Source of the DNA: Thunnus maccoyii
Lineage: Eukaryota > Chordata > Actinopteri > Scombriformes > Scombridae
Length of the DNA stretch: 64,000 bases
Reading direction: 5' to 3'
Assembly (NCBI RefSeq): GCF_910596095.1
Contig: NC_056552.1
Span: 18,291,611-18,355,610, forward strand
A program made the position numbers and the translations under genes. Each line of letters starts with the position of its first letter. Position 1 is the stretch's first letter. Positions 16,830 to 29,710 of the stretch are shown one piece after another. The notes under the pieces were generated by a model, which was not told the origin of the DNA, did not search any database, and saw only the letters and a program-made list of their open reading frames with translations.

Positions 16830-18231
16830 GAAAAAAAAACACTAAACAGAGTGGAAGGTCCACTCTTCATTAAAAAGAAATACAAGAAAAGAAAAGAACA
16901 TCTCTTTGCTTAGACAGATTAAAATGCTGTCTGACGAATCCCATGGATAACTCCCATATTACACCATAAATGATAGTGTTACATTTTTCTAAATAATGAC
17001 TGCACAGCAAGAACCATTGACAACACAGTGACATAACTGTTGCATAATATTATCATGGTAGCAGCCCTGAAGAAATAAGTCTAATCTCTGAAGAAGACAT
17101 CTTGTTTTCTTTCACTTACATGTCTTAGGAATTAGCATCTGAAGATCTGTCATATTTCAATAAATGGGCATTAAATGTCACACCTCAAGAGAGAGAGGCA
17201 CAAGTTCAGGTGAAGGAAGATACTTTACAAGTGTGATAACACTATTTAAATCATAATACATGCAGTAAGTATTACATGACTTGAAGATGCAGCTGTGATA
17301 CTAATTATGGTAGCAGTAGATGAGACTAAAAACCTGCGGAGTCACAAATGTAACCTGATAATATATCTGGCAGAGTTGGCTCTGTGGGAGGAGCGGTCAA
17401 CAGCTAAATGTGAATTGCTCGATGGTGAGCTGTACGTGACAAAGTTACAGGTCCTTGACTTTCAGTGATATCCTGAAGACCTTTTTATTTGCTACATGAT
17501 GCTGAATATGTTAACATGTAAGTCATGGTTATTTTTACTTTGCTGTATTCTTTTTGAAAATGTTTTAAGTATTACACATCAACGCATAGACTTACCGTGC
17601 GTAACTATATATTGAGGATTTTTACTGTGTGTATAATGTATATATAACATTTATATATATTACTGTTGTAATAAGTAACATGGTACAGTAATACCATTGA
17701 GTTGCCAAAAGGTGGCGCTTTTAGGACACCCTCACACTGCATTGAGCTGTTCAATACTGGACATCAGAGACTCATTAAAGCTGAGAAGTAATTCAACCTC
17801 TGCTGTGTGTAGTTTTGGTGGAAAAATAATTCACGTTTAAATCCTATGTCATCACACATCTAACAACTAATAACAAGGCTTTTGGACATTTAAGTGGTTT
17901 AAGTATGTTCAACAAACATGTTTTTATATTGAATTACACTGCAACAAACTGGTCCATAAATTGTAGCTTTTCTTTACTGTCTCATGGTTTGATATATCTT
18001 ATTTTTCCCAAGTTATTGACCTCACTCTGACCTTCTACTATCTGTCCAAAGTTTATGCCTGTTTGCACATCTGCAGCATCTGGACATTGAACCTCCCAAA
18101 CAACACATTCAACAAACAAACAGCCGAGCACGTCCAAAGGAGATATTTGTCTCTACATCTGTTTGCTTACATCTGCGTGCTTCTCTTTCGGCCTTTTGTG
18201 TGAGTGTTCATGCGTGTGTGTCCTCCCACCC
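16830..18231 (-). other. arsg: 3' flank between wipi1 and arsg, including arsg 3' UTR
   Basis: No coding exon is visible. A minus-strand AATAAA (TTTATT at 17484-17489) would give arsg a 3' UTR of about 0.75 kb. A plus-strand AATAAA at 17159-17164 could serve a longer wipi1 transcript. The rest is AT-rich single-copy-looking DNA. Confidence 0.45.
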
Positions 18232-21200
18232 TCAGCCCAGCGTGCGGCAGCGGCAAACAGCTTGTGTCGGGTCACAGCAGGGCGCTGCTGACTCGTCGGT
18301 GGTGTAGTCTGCTGCGGACACAGACTTGTCGGTGGCAATGTCCCATAATAGCTCCTCCCTCCTGCGGGTGATCCTCTCTGCAGCCGCCTGGTATTCAAGT
18401 GTCCCGACATCCAGGGGTGTTTCCTCGGCCTCGTCATGTTCCAGATCAAATATCAACGGCGGGTCATGGAGCTGCTGAGTTCCTGTTGCACCACCACATG
18501 CTTCAGCTGCACCTGCAAGGGACAGGGATGTGTGTGTGCGTGTGTGTGCATTACTGAATACATAAAATACATAAAATATGGTTAAAGCAGGGGAAAATGC
18601 TCTTAAGATTGTGCGTAAAAGTCTTTCTTTGGTTACTAATATTAAGGTTTGAGATGTTTTGTGTTATTGTGATTAACTTTAGTATGAATCTTAAAGCACT
18701 AAAGAATTATTGTACTCTCCTTCAATACTTGGATGCTTCACAATAAGAATGAAGCTGCTCTAATGTAGCCTTTCTAGTTATGCCCAGAAACTAATTTTGC
18801 AGACAGACAAACAGAAAGGCCACCATTTGGGTTCTGTCATGTTGACATCATGTCCTGCATAATAACTCTGATAATGTCCTGCACCCAGAGAAGTCATATT
18901 GCTGTAATTACTGTAATAACATTACATACAAGTCAGTGTCACTGTAATGTGATTGTTTTAGCTCTGTGGACCCATTTTGAAACCTACCTGTGATGTAGAA
19001 CGCTTTGTATTTCCCTGCTCGGACTGCCTGCAGATCACCAAACTTCCCTGCAGCACCACTGTTAGGGTGGAAGAGAAACTACAAGAGAAAAGAACTTAAG
19101 TCTGCATCAAGACCTTAACTCAACTGGATAATCCCCACTGAAAAGACTACGAAAATTAAAAAGCTGTATCTACAACTAGGATTTGTTTGTACCTCGTGAC
19201 CAGTCTGTTCACCACGCAGGAGGATATTTGTGGCATCAATGCCATCGTAACCTCTGTCTGAGGGCGGTGTTACCCCTGCCAGGGACAGAAGGGTTGGGAA
19301 AATGTCCATACCACTGTCAGAGGATAAAAAAAAAGAAGAACAGAAAAACTTTTTCTCTTGACAACTAGAAGGGAAAAAGAGGAAAATCAAATACATTTGG
19401 TCAAGAAATAAATGTCTCCAACTGCATCTTCCAGCCTAATGAACAAGTAGTGTGCCTCAGTAAACAGGGGTGGCGTCCTTTTGTACATATAGGATCTACA
19501 ATGTAAACGTGGGATTTACCTAAGTATTGAAGGAATTTAAAGTAGTCTCTGGGTACTGAGAAAATCGAATACCTGAGCAGGGCAGCGCTGGTGGTGTTTG
19601 CAAGGATTACACCAGGCCAATAGGCCACCGTTGGCACCCTGTGACCTCCTTCCCAGGTGGTCCGCTTAGCTGAACCCCCACCTCACATACACAGGCAAAA
19701 GATTAATTAAGGAATACAGGATTCATAGCAATATGATGGACAGTAGCTATAACCACATCAATTGTTCTCATAAAAGCATGCATAAAAAGCTGGTTTTGAA
19801 TCAGGATTAGTTTTTTTATACCTCTGCTGCTCTGCCACTTTCCTTCGAAAGGTCCTACACTTCCTGCATATTGACACTTCTGTTCCCAAGGACCGTTGTC
19901 ACCTACATGTAAAGCATACATACTGTATAAGACTGTGTATATGGCCTTTGTAGGATAATAGTGACACTGGTGGTGTGTAAGAAGAGACATAGACAGACAA
20001 CAGTTGACTAACCGGTGAACCAGATGAGAGTATTGTCTTTGTCCGTGTCATCAGAAGCGCTCTTTACCGCCCCCACCAGGCTGTCCATCTCTCGCAGGCT
20101 GGCAGTGTACACTCTGCTGTCATGTGGGTTATGGGCAATGGAGGGGGTGTCTGGAGGGAGTGGAGGGGCCAAGGGAACATGCATGTGAGCCAACGCTATG
20201 TAGAGAAGGTAGGGCTGCTCTCGCTCCCTGCAGAGACAAGTATGACAGACAAGTTTCCTGTGAATTTGTATTACCACACAAGCAGATTTAACCAACCATA
20301 CGATATCATGAGATGTTTACCACATCTAAACTCTACATCAGCAAATTTCTCTAATTAGCCCTTCCTCTATGGTTGCTAAGAGGCCTTTTTCATGACAGAC
20401 ATTTTGACTTTTTATTGTAGGAAAAGCACGGGTGTAATTAATAACGTGTCCCATGTCAGTGAGCCAACAGGCGTAACACCAGAGTCCTGGAGATAATATG
20501 TGTGAATGGAATGTATTATCAATGTTATAGTTACACCTGTACCTCTTCTGTTATGATGTCCAAATGTCTGCCATGACAACTATTCTGCTGCGATTCACCC
20601 AAAGCTGGAAATATAAATACCCAACTTCTATGTCAGAGAAACCACATCTGTACATGTGTGGTCCAAATACTGTATGTAAAGATATATATACAGACTGTGG
20701 GTCCAACTCAGAAAAACTAAGTGGGAATCAGTTATAAACTGCTGAAAACTGAACTGCTGTGTAGCATTCATAGTGTATGACTACTTGAGGAGATTTTTTC
20801 CTTGCTGCTGTTGCCAAGTGCTTGCTCATGGGGTAATGTTGGGTCTCTGTAAATTAAAGAGTACGCTTTTGACCTGCTCTATGTGAAAAGTGCCCTGAGA
20901 TAACTTCTGTTGTGATTTGGTTCTATAGAGATAAAACTGACTTGACTTCACTTGACTTTAAAGTCCATATTGCAGAACAATTTCATCCAATTTTCCTTGT
21001 GGGAATGTGGACTTTCTGACATGTCTGGAACACAACATTAGTCACTTCAATGACCTCCGTCAATGAATGAATACTGTTTGGTTTTAACAGTGCATGACTC
21101 ATAACCGCTGCATTCATTCACATGACCCCGTACAATAGCATGAAGGCATGTTGCTTTTCACAGACAGCTGCAAACAGCAGGGCTCACCGCCCTTCCAATA

Positions 21201-24200
21201 TACACACACACACACACACACACAGACAGACACACACACAGACACACTTTCCGTATTATACTACTACCAGCATTCTCAACTCCATCTAGGCAAGTTGAAA
21301 AAGCTTGTCTGTCTAAAATATCTACAGACAGTTACAGTCAATATGCTCGTTTGTACCTGAATGATGTGAATTTTCTTTTCAAATTAGTTTAAGACCACAA
21401 AATATAGCATAATTAACACTTTCTCGACACACTCAACAAAAAATAATCATTGTAAGCTTCACAAAGGCAGTACTTGATGTAGGGCTATTGTATTTTATTG
21501 CATTACACTGTATTGGCAGGTCGTCTTGTTATTAATACACCATCAGGAAATAGGATCCAGATAAGCTGATCTGGGCTTAGGTTAGGCTCTATGCTTTACA
21601 GGATTCGACTGGTGTTGCTTTATCTTTTTGTATCAACAAATCCTATAAAAAAGACCAAAACCAACTTGTGTAGCCAAAGCCTGATTTACAATAGCTAATG
21701 TGTCTGTGCTACAGAACTCCAGTGTTATCCAAAAAAACACTAAAAACACATGAAATTACCATACCATTGCACTTGGGTGACATGCATAACCCCAACCTTA
21801 TCAATTAAGCGAGTAACCAAGCAGGTTAGATTTATCAAAAACCTCTTGCTCAACCCAGAGCTTCTGGATCCACACTTTGGCCGAAACGACGAAGGGGGTA
21901 ATACATCCCATAGACCTTGTAGATGTACTGTACAAAGTTGTTTAAAGACGCCGCTCAGTGGGATGATGCTTGTTTGCCGACATACCAGTGGGACAGTGTG
22001 TCACATCTGGCTGATGGGAATCACTGTGATGCTGCTGTAAGACAAGAGTTCTGTGTTTTCTAGACATACTTCAGAGGCCTCATCTCAAAGCCCCATTGAA
22101 GCAAGATGAAGGCAAAGCTTGTATGTCAATCAGATTTCTGGCAGACACACAGACTGATGTCCTACTTTGTGGCCTGCAGCACTTTCTCTCTTCTCAGTAC
22201 GTGGTCATGTGCATGTCATAGAAAGGTCATGAACTACAGGTGGTTACAAATATTAGCATCTGCCACAGATTTATCTTATCTTCCCTCCTCATGTTCCACC
22301 AACTGAACTAAAGTACAGAGATATCCTCGGGTAATAGTCACACCTAATGAAACATTGTTCAGATCTCTCTACTGATAACAGCTGCACATTGCCAAAAAAA
22401 AGCAGAACTCCAAGCAGCAATAAACTGAGGAGCTTCTGATTGAGAGACCTTAATGTGACAGACCAAACTGTCTTTTGGTCTGTTTGTCTGTTGTGGTGGA
22501 CAAGGTTATGCGGTACGAACCATGACTCCATAGCACAAGGGAGTTATTTGTTACATAGTGACCTTGAGCCTCCAAAATAAACACATTTTTTGGGTTCTTG
22601 CCATGATCAGGTGATATTTCTCAAGGTGACATGGAAGAAATCATTGCAGTGAACTTCTTGAAAATTTCACCACAGTGTGTTTGTGTGGGTGTCTTATTCC
22701 CCTATTGACAAACACATGGCAGCGATCTCTTCAGGATCTTATTACATTTGAATTCTTAAGCCCCCCCCCCCCCCCCAGACATACACACACGTGCACAGAC
22801 TAGGTTTCAAAGACTGCTGAGCCAGAGGACAACATACTGACACCAAGAGAAGCTTGTTGTTTCAATCTTCAGGGCTGGTTTGGCACAAACACACAGGTTG
22901 CCCAATTAGGTTCAGCAATAACAGTGTTACAACCTCGAGGACATATTCATTCACAGTGTATTTGCACTGCAGCAGCCTGTCACCATCTAATACAGGGAAC
23001 TCAAACAGAAACATCCAGGTTTTTACAATATCAATACAGGGTTTGTCCCATGTAACACAGATCAAGAGCCAAATATATACTCTTATCATATATTGTGTGT
23101 CTTTGCAGCTGTACTGTACCTCGCGTTGTGTATGATTCTGAGTGCAGCAGATTTGTACTGTTCTGTTAGAGTCCACAGGTCAAGAGGCTGCTCCACAATA
23201 CTGATGTTTTCAATCAGAGGAAGGCCCACTTTGGAATAACAGCCTCCAGGTACATGTCTCTTCAATCTACAATATAGCATAATAACAGCATAAATGGTTA
23301 GAGTGAGTGTGTAAGTGTGTGTGTTTAACAAGGTTTGGAATTAGTTGAAGAGGTATTAAGAGGCAGGGTGTAGTCTGATCAGAAAGGAAGCAGTTGATAG
23401 ATACTACTTACCTTGCATACATCATTAGCTCTTGCTAATTTGAGTAACAGGGTTTGTTGGTGTTTGGTAAATCATGAGCTGGTTGTGTTAAAATACTGCA
23501 CATGCATTCATCCCTCTCAATTCTAGGTTTTCAACACTCACTTGGGGCTCACGTTTTTCAGTTTTCCAATTACTTTCCGATGTCAATACCAGGATGGAGG
23601 GAGGTACATAGACTGAGGTAGACTAGTGAATTTGAGTGTCAAATTCTAGTATGTTTCAAGAACTTTCAAGGACAATTTATTTTCCACCCTTACATGTTAT
23701 AGTTCTATCAAATGCACAAACTTTCAAAGGTTTTCAAAGGTCCTCTGGGAACACTAGAGGTCCAATGTTGTACATGTACTTTCAAATATGCATAAACAGC
23801 CCATTGGTCAGGATAACAATTTTCATACTGGCCTGAGAGTGTCATATTTGTTTAAGTAGGAGCACAGAGCCACACCTGATCACTTGAGGTCCAGATGAGT
23901 CACAGGGGAAGCACTGTGGTAGATTATATCCAGGTATATCAGTACAGCCCATGTCATTACTGTAAGGAATACCGAAGTAGTAGTCAAACCCTGTCCAGGA
24001 GACAAGAAACATGGTAACACATATGTATATCTTGGCCAACAAAACGGTTAAAAGATGCTGATATGTGGATCACCTGTTAGTATCTTGTTCCACAATAACA
24101 AATATAATGTGATGTACAGGCTGAGGGCAGATGAGGTGAGGTGGAGGTGATTGACTACTGCCCTAGAAATGAATGAGAAGGTGGGGGAGGGGGTGGTGGC

Positions 24201-24585
24201 TGATGGGATAAGAGCTGGTGGGTGGTGGTTGTTGAGTCAGCTGTAGGCGAAGAGTCAGGAGCAAGTCTGTCATCTCACAAAACACAGCTGCAGGGAGTTC
24301 GTTATTAGTGATCCTGTTCAGTGTGTTCCCTGCAGCTAGGCTGGTGGACTCACTCCCACACTTAATGTGGCTGGAAAAGCCAAGAAAGACCGACAGACGC
24401 CATAACCCTGAACTGGAAGAATGTTGTGCAATAGATTGGTGCTCACATCTCATTGTTTTATGTTGCACATACGCTTTTTAAAATAATGTGAAATCCTTCC
24501 ACTGTTAAAAGCTTCTATGTTAAACTGTATTTGCATCTCAGCAATTCTTCTGTTGCTGATAGTACAGCGGCCATTTTGCAGACTG

Positions 24586-24616
<31 letters not shown>

Positions 24617-25647
24617 ATCAATGTACCCTCTGTTTCTATTTTCCTATTTGCATCTCACTCTTCTATTTCTTCTTTTCTTGTTACAGCTTGTGGCTGGGAC
24701 ATGCCAGTTTCCTAAGGGCTTACTGTGGTTTCAGATAACTTTATTTCATTTCACCTGTATGTTTACAAAAGGCTGTTTGTTTCATACCCAAAGCCAATCT
24801 CTATATGGTCTCAATTTAGGCGATGTGGGGCGTTTTTTGTGATCCCACTTTGTGCTTTAAAATATATATAAACCAAATTCACACACCTCTTTGAGAAATT
24901 CCAGTCTGATCCCCTGTTGCATTCAGTTGCATCTTCAGAGATTTGTGGTATAAAAAGTTCCACGTACCTCTTTTAGTAGGACTATATGGTCCATTATGGC
25001 CAAGATGCCATTTCCCGATCATGGCGGTGTAATATCCTGCCTTCTGTAGTAGCTGGGGCAAGGTAACTTCAGACAGAGGCAAACCGGCCACAGAGCGCAC
25101 AGCAAAGTTATGAGTCACCCCGTTCCTTAAGCCATAGCGTCCGGTCAGGATGGCAGCACGGGATGGAGAGCAGGTTGAGGCTGGAGAGTGGAAGTCTGTC
25201 AATCTGGAATAAATATTTTTTATTTTGTTGACAATCAGAAGTGAATGTCACATATCCTGCCGTTCATACTCAGGCTTAAACGATATGTAACCTTTGCCAT
25301 GCAGTCTCACTCTACCATTTTGAAATATCATTACACACATGAACACCATTCCAATAATAGGATTTATATGACATGGAATTAAGCTCTACATAACAGATCA
25401 GCTATAAAATAAATGAATAAATTCTCTACCTTAGTCCTTGCTGGGCCATCATGTTGAGGTAAGGTGTATTGTTTGCCTTCTCTTCAGGCTGGTTAGCATC
25501 CAGGTCACCCCAGCCTATATCATCGGCCAGTATGATGATGAAATTGGGCTTCTTGCTGGGCTTATCAACTCCATGCTGGGACACCATGTGCAGAAGCAGG
25601 CCACATAGCAGCATCCCAGACAGCAGCAGAGTGAAACCCTCCGCCAT
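18232..25647 (-). CDS. arsg: Arylsulfatase G, lysosomal
   Basis: ARSG is the lysosomal sulfatase that removes 3-O-sulfate from glucosamine in heparan sulfate. Ten coding exons in transcript order (25430-25647, 24968-25203, 23876-23990, 23120-23266, 20013-20227, 19822-19902, 19573-19681, 19193-19313, 18988-19078, 18232-18512) splice in phase to 537 residues (human 525). A signal peptide of about 25 residues starts the protein. Metal-binding ADD (41-43) lies in [14 protein letters not shown]. The sulfatase signature [12 protein letters not shown] has Cys84, which is converted to formylglycine, and the second signature [13 protein letters not shown] is present. WFTGDNGPW supplies further metal ligands, and the C-terminus [15 protein letters not shown] is Cys-rich as in ARSG. 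The ATG at 25647 is in the context AAAATGGCGG; its exon begins at 25660 after an acceptor in the 5' UTR. ARSA is less likely given the closer ARSG match and the neighbours. Confidence 0.95.
20780..20965 (+). repeat. Dispersed teleost repeat with ACTTG-rich tail
   Basis: In an arsg intron, phrases such as TTGTGATTTGGTTCTATAGA and the end ACTTGACTTCACTTGACTT match, from memory, the 3' part of a common fish repeat ending in short tandem units. It is diverged. LINE or SINE family is not settled. Confidence 0.5.
21201..21245 (+). repeat. CA-rich microsatellite
   Basis: This CA repeat is interrupted by two CAGA steps and lies inside an arsg intron. Confidence 0.9.
22761..22776 (+). repeat. C16 run
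   Basis: An uninterrupted run of 16 C is followed by a short CA-rich tail in an arsg intron. Confidence 0.9.
24587..24617 (+). repeat. AT/CA microsatellite
   Basis: TATATATATA passes into a CA repeat inside an arsg intron. Confidence 0.85.
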
Positions 25648-26895
25648 TTTGACTCAAAGTCTGCAAAAGGTTACATGTTTTATTTAAAGCTTAAGCAGGC
25701 ACACAATCTTTAAACCATGAGCAGCACAGCCACACACTGTGAACACAATGATATTCAGTACATACAGGATATAATGCAAAGTCTGCAAAAACAAATGTAG
25801 GTATGAAAGTGAGTGAGAGAAACTCCAGACAGACATTATAAAAAGACACTTGATATGCAAACATTTGTCAAATTGGCAATTTGACTTTTCAGCTAACTAA
25901 CACAAAAGCATTAAAAGTACATTCAAATAACAAAAAGAAGGTATCCGTTTTTAGAGGGTAAAGGGTGTTTGTAACTGTAACAAACTTAGTTCACTTCACT
26001 TCGCTCTCTCTAAAAGTTCTGCCTTCACTGTACACATAAGGAAAATGATGAGGTAAATATCATATTTTCGGACCAGCAGTGCAATCGTCTCCCTACAAAA
26101 CACATTTCTGTGGAATTTAAGTACATACTCTATTTTTCTCATGCCATGAAAACACAACTCTGTTAACTTAAGAGTTGTGTTTAACTCTGTTAAACACAAC
26201 TTTGCTTGCCAGAGATGAGACTGTATATTTAATTTAAATTCAACTGAGTTTTATGTATGATGGGGGTTTGAGTGTGTATGTGTGAGAGAACTGTAAAATA
26301 TCCCTGTATGAGATGAAGCTGTAATCATTTATATCTGATTGTGTTTGTCATGGTGGGTGGCTCATGTTGACTGAGCGATATAAGGTTGCTCTCCCACTGA
26401 GATCTTGAGCTGAACAGCTTTGCACTGCAGCAATTTTATAATACACTGAGTTATCTATCAGCCAGCAAGCCAGCCAGCTGTTCATCTCTATAGACATAGC
26501 ATATGTTATTTAGATTACATACAGTGAGGTCCAACATACTCAGCCCAATAACAAGATCTGGCTGTTTCCATCATTTCTGAAAAACTAAAACACTTTTTTT
26601 AAATGTGTTTTTACTTTGTATTAAAAATAAATTATTTATTGCAGATACAAATAAGATCTTTGAAATATATCTAAAATTGTCCCTAAATTGTTAGATTAAC
26701 ACTTTGGAAAGTGTGAAATGTTTTAGTATTTTGACAAATATTGCCGGATACTGACAAAATGAACATGGTAGTAATCAATACAATTGACGTAAACTTAAAA
26801 AGGATTCTGTTGGTAATGTTGTGGAAAGAGTTAGTCAGTTTGAGGTCATATTGACATTCTCAGTGCTAAATTATCCCAATGCCAGACATGTAATG

Positions 26896-27005
26896 ATATA
26901 CAGTATATACAGTACCAGTCAAACATTCTGACACACCTTCCCTTTCACTTGAATGATAAAATGTGTCCAAACTCATATATAATGGTGCTGTATATACTGT
27001 ATATA
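26896..27005. mobile_element. Short Tc1/mariner-like palindromic MITE
   Basis: The left end ATATACAGTATATACAG, then TACCA, is repeated inverted at the right end with one change in about 22 bases. Inside the left arm, the AGTACCAGTC-type text is the end sequence of fish Tc1-like elements as I know it. At about 110 bases, it is a non-autonomous remnant with no transposase. Confidence 0.6.
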
Positions 27006-28329
27006 TCTATTTTCAGAAAGGAAGAAAAGGAAGGTCCAACAGAATGCACAATTAACTGCTTAATCACTCTAAGAAGATGTCATGTAAACTAGAAACCTGG
27101 TTTCTGTAATCAGGGATTAAGAGAAATACAGCTACTTTTCCTGCCTTAACCCAGTGTCTCACAATAACCTGGTTTCTTGTTGGCATGTAAACACAGTGAC
27201 AGTGATAAAATCAGTGGAAGGTATGCGTCTCTGAGTGTGACTCAAACAGGTCTAAAGTTATTTGCATTGACCAAATATGCCTTTCTTCTTCCTCACACCA
27301 GTAAATCAAGTTAAACTTGAATATCAGCGTCTCATTACACAACAGATCAAAATCTAGGTCCAAGACACAAAGCTATTTGACAGTGAATTTCCTTCGCCAA
27401 TGTGTACAGCCGAAGTGCAGGTAAGACAAACAAAAACACATTTCCATTTAAAGGACAGGGTCACCATGTTTCAAGTCTGTCTTAAAACAATAGTCAGGTG
27501 TTCATATGAACACTGAAAGAGTTTTTGCTCATTGTAATAGTTCTTCCTGTTCACACTGGCTATTAAAAGATCCTCTTCAAATGCGCTTTCAATATGTCAT
27601 TTTGTGCAAAAACGTATTTAACAGTTGATCTTAAGCTTATATGAGGCTTCAGCAGTCTGAGTTAGTCATATCAAGTAGATATCTGCCACATTTACAGTGT
27701 TTTTAGTATAAAACTCTTTGTTGTGTTTCCTCAGACAGTGTTTCCCTGTTGAGCTGCGGTGGAAGTATAGTAACAAAAAGAGGGACTTGGGGGCTAAAAA
27801 GACTAATGTTGAAATATATCTACTTGATTGGACTAATTAGGATGTCTGAAGCTTCATATTAGTTTCAGATAAACTTTTAAATACATTTTTGCATTTTTAA
27901 ATACATTTAAGACTGTGGATTTTGGTCTCCATCGCTTACATTGGAAGTGCATTATGAAGGGATCTTCTAATAGCCGGTATGAACAGGAGGAGTGATTACA
28001 GCAAGAAAAACCTATTTTAATGTTCATTTGGGCACACTGCTATTGTCTGCTATTAATATCAGTAAATCTACCATAGAGGATGAAACAAAAGCTGTGTCCA
28101 AGGACAAAGTTTATATTTTACAGGTGCAATGAGAGAATCTATACAAGGAGATGTTCACATGTTTCACAATGTTTTATTGCATTAGTGAAAAAATAAGTGT
28201 ATAATTATCAAAGCTTGAGCAACACTGACATTTATGCACAATAACAATCACACACACATACACACATACACACACACACACATCACACCAGCGATGAACT
28301 CAGACTTCTCCTAAACAACTCTGCACCCC

Positions 28330-28410
28330 ACAGCTGAAGGGGCTTGTGGGGAGGGAACTGGTTGGAACCAGCCTCTTAACCTCCCCCCCTTTCTTCGGGG
28401 AGGGGGCTTG
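28330..28410. promoter_or_regulatory. G-rich and hairpin-forming block near the slc16a6 5' end
   Basis: GGGGCTTGTGGGGAGGG is followed by the perfect stem CTGGTT-GG-AACCAG, and then by CCTCCCCCC facing GGGGAGGGGG. The pieces can fold as nested stems or as a G-quadruplex. The location 100-200 bases left of a possible first exon suggests promoter DNA, but function is inferred only. Confidence 0.35.
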
Positions 28411-28494
28411 TTCATGAATGCGGGCTTATATCAGACAGAGCATGTCTGTACGTGTGTGTGTATCTGCATGTGTATCTCTGTGAATGGGCATGTG

Positions 28495-28580
28495 CACGTG
28501 AGAGTATGTGTACGTAAAGTTTACAGCTGCAACGGTCGCGCGAGGGAAGGATTACCGTGTGAAACTATAGCTACACACAG
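28495..28580 (+). other. slc16a6: Candidate non-coding first exon of slc16a6
   Basis: A strong plus-strand donor (CAG followed by GTGAGACGG) sits at 28580/28581, and the coding exon of slc16a6 has its acceptor only three bases before the ATG, so an upstream 5' UTR exon must exist. An E-box CACGTG is at 28495-28500. The exon start is not determined; other donors further right are possible. Confidence 0.35.
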
Positions 28581-28722
28581 GTGAGACGGACAACTTGAAT
28601 ATAAGCTATATTATTACAGACGAGTATGTTTTTTACTTAAACTATTGTTTATGGCAAAGTATATTCAGCACGCCTTCAATTAAGTATATACAGAGTCAAA
28701 GAGGCGATATAGAAGTACTTAC

Positions 28723-28800
28723 AAAGTGTGTGTGAGTAGTAATTAATGTCGCTTTGCTCAGAGACCACGTGAGCCGCCGCTGGACAGACAGCGTTGCGTC
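28723..28800 (-). other. arsg: Candidate non-coding first exon of arsg
   Basis: A strong minus-strand donor, GTAAGTACTTC, lies at 28712-28722. The arsg coding exon starts in the 5' UTR at acceptor 25660/25661 (CCTTTTGCAG), so an upstream exon is required. A palindromic E-box with flanks GACCACGTGAGC is at 28766-28771 in a local GC-rich, CpG-containing stretch. Confidence 0.45.
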
Positions 28801-29349
28801 AGCCGCAAGAGGACGGAACATATGGCTCCTATTACAAGTCAATACTATCACCCCTCCTCCTCATCCTAAATTAAAATACACTAATAAACTCTCCTGTTTA
28901 AATCCAATTATTGGTTGATCCTTTGCGAATTGCGGTAAAGTAGAACTATGAATCAAATGACGTGTCTCGTGCGCCTATGTGTCCAGTAATAAATCATTAA
29001 ATAATGATAACGTAGGGCGTTGGATCCTGTTACAGTTATTCTTTCAACAGTAGCTGGCCATGTTACAAAGCCGGCGGCGTTTGTGATGTTTTTTCTTCCA
29101 TTTAGCCAAAGAAAATGAATATGATTTAAATAGTCTGACAATAATTGATCTTTTTTAGAGGATACTCTAAAGTATTTTGTCGTTGGATTCCCAGAGGCAA
29201 AACTAGAGGCGCCTCAAGGAAAAGCAATCCAAACCATGTACATTTAGCTAATTCACATTTTTGGTCCACGCGTTATAGGTTTTAGTATTTCAGCCCTAAT
29301 GTCCATCATATCCTTGTTGCCTGTGACCGGAGTTCCTCCTTGTTGATGC

Positions 29350-29702
29350 CAGGGCTGCAACTAACGATTATTTTAATTATCGATTAATCTGTTGATTATT
29401 TTCAAAGTTAATGGATTAGTTGTTCGGTTTATAGAATGTCAGAAAATGGTGATGACGTCCTTAAATATCTTGTTTTGTCCCATCCAAGACTCAACAACCC
29501 AAAGATAGCTTATCTAGTTTAGTTTCATAGATGACTTAAGAAAACAGAAAATATTCGCATTTTAGAAGCTGGAATTAGAGAAACTTGACTTTTTTTTCTT
29601 TTCAAAAAATGCCTCAAAATGATAATTCAATTATCAATATAGTTGGAGATTAATTTAATAGTTGGCAACTAATCAATTAATTGACTTATCTCTGCAGCTC
29701 TA
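29350..29702 (+). mobile_element. hAT-like MITE in slc16a6 intron 1
   Basis: Ends CAGGGCTGCA and (inverted) TAGAGCTGCA match at 8 of 10 bases. Flanking octamers GTTGATGC (29342-29349) and GTGGATTC (29703-29710) match at 6 of 8, as for an aged hAT target duplication. Internal text such as TTATCGATTAATCTGTTGAT is a phrase very common in fish genomes. There is no coding capacity. Confidence 0.7.
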
Positions 29703-29710
29703 GTGGATTC

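Larger units (their letters stand above)
25661..28722 (-). other. arsg: First intron of arsg (5' UTR intron)
   Basis: If the 5' UTR exon at 28723 is right, this 3.1-kb stretch is arsg intron 1. It holds a Tc1-like palindrome (26896-27005), a CA tract at 28249-28283, a G/C-rich hairpin block at 28330-28410 and the proposed slc16a6 first exon. No coding exon is visible. Confidence 0.45.
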
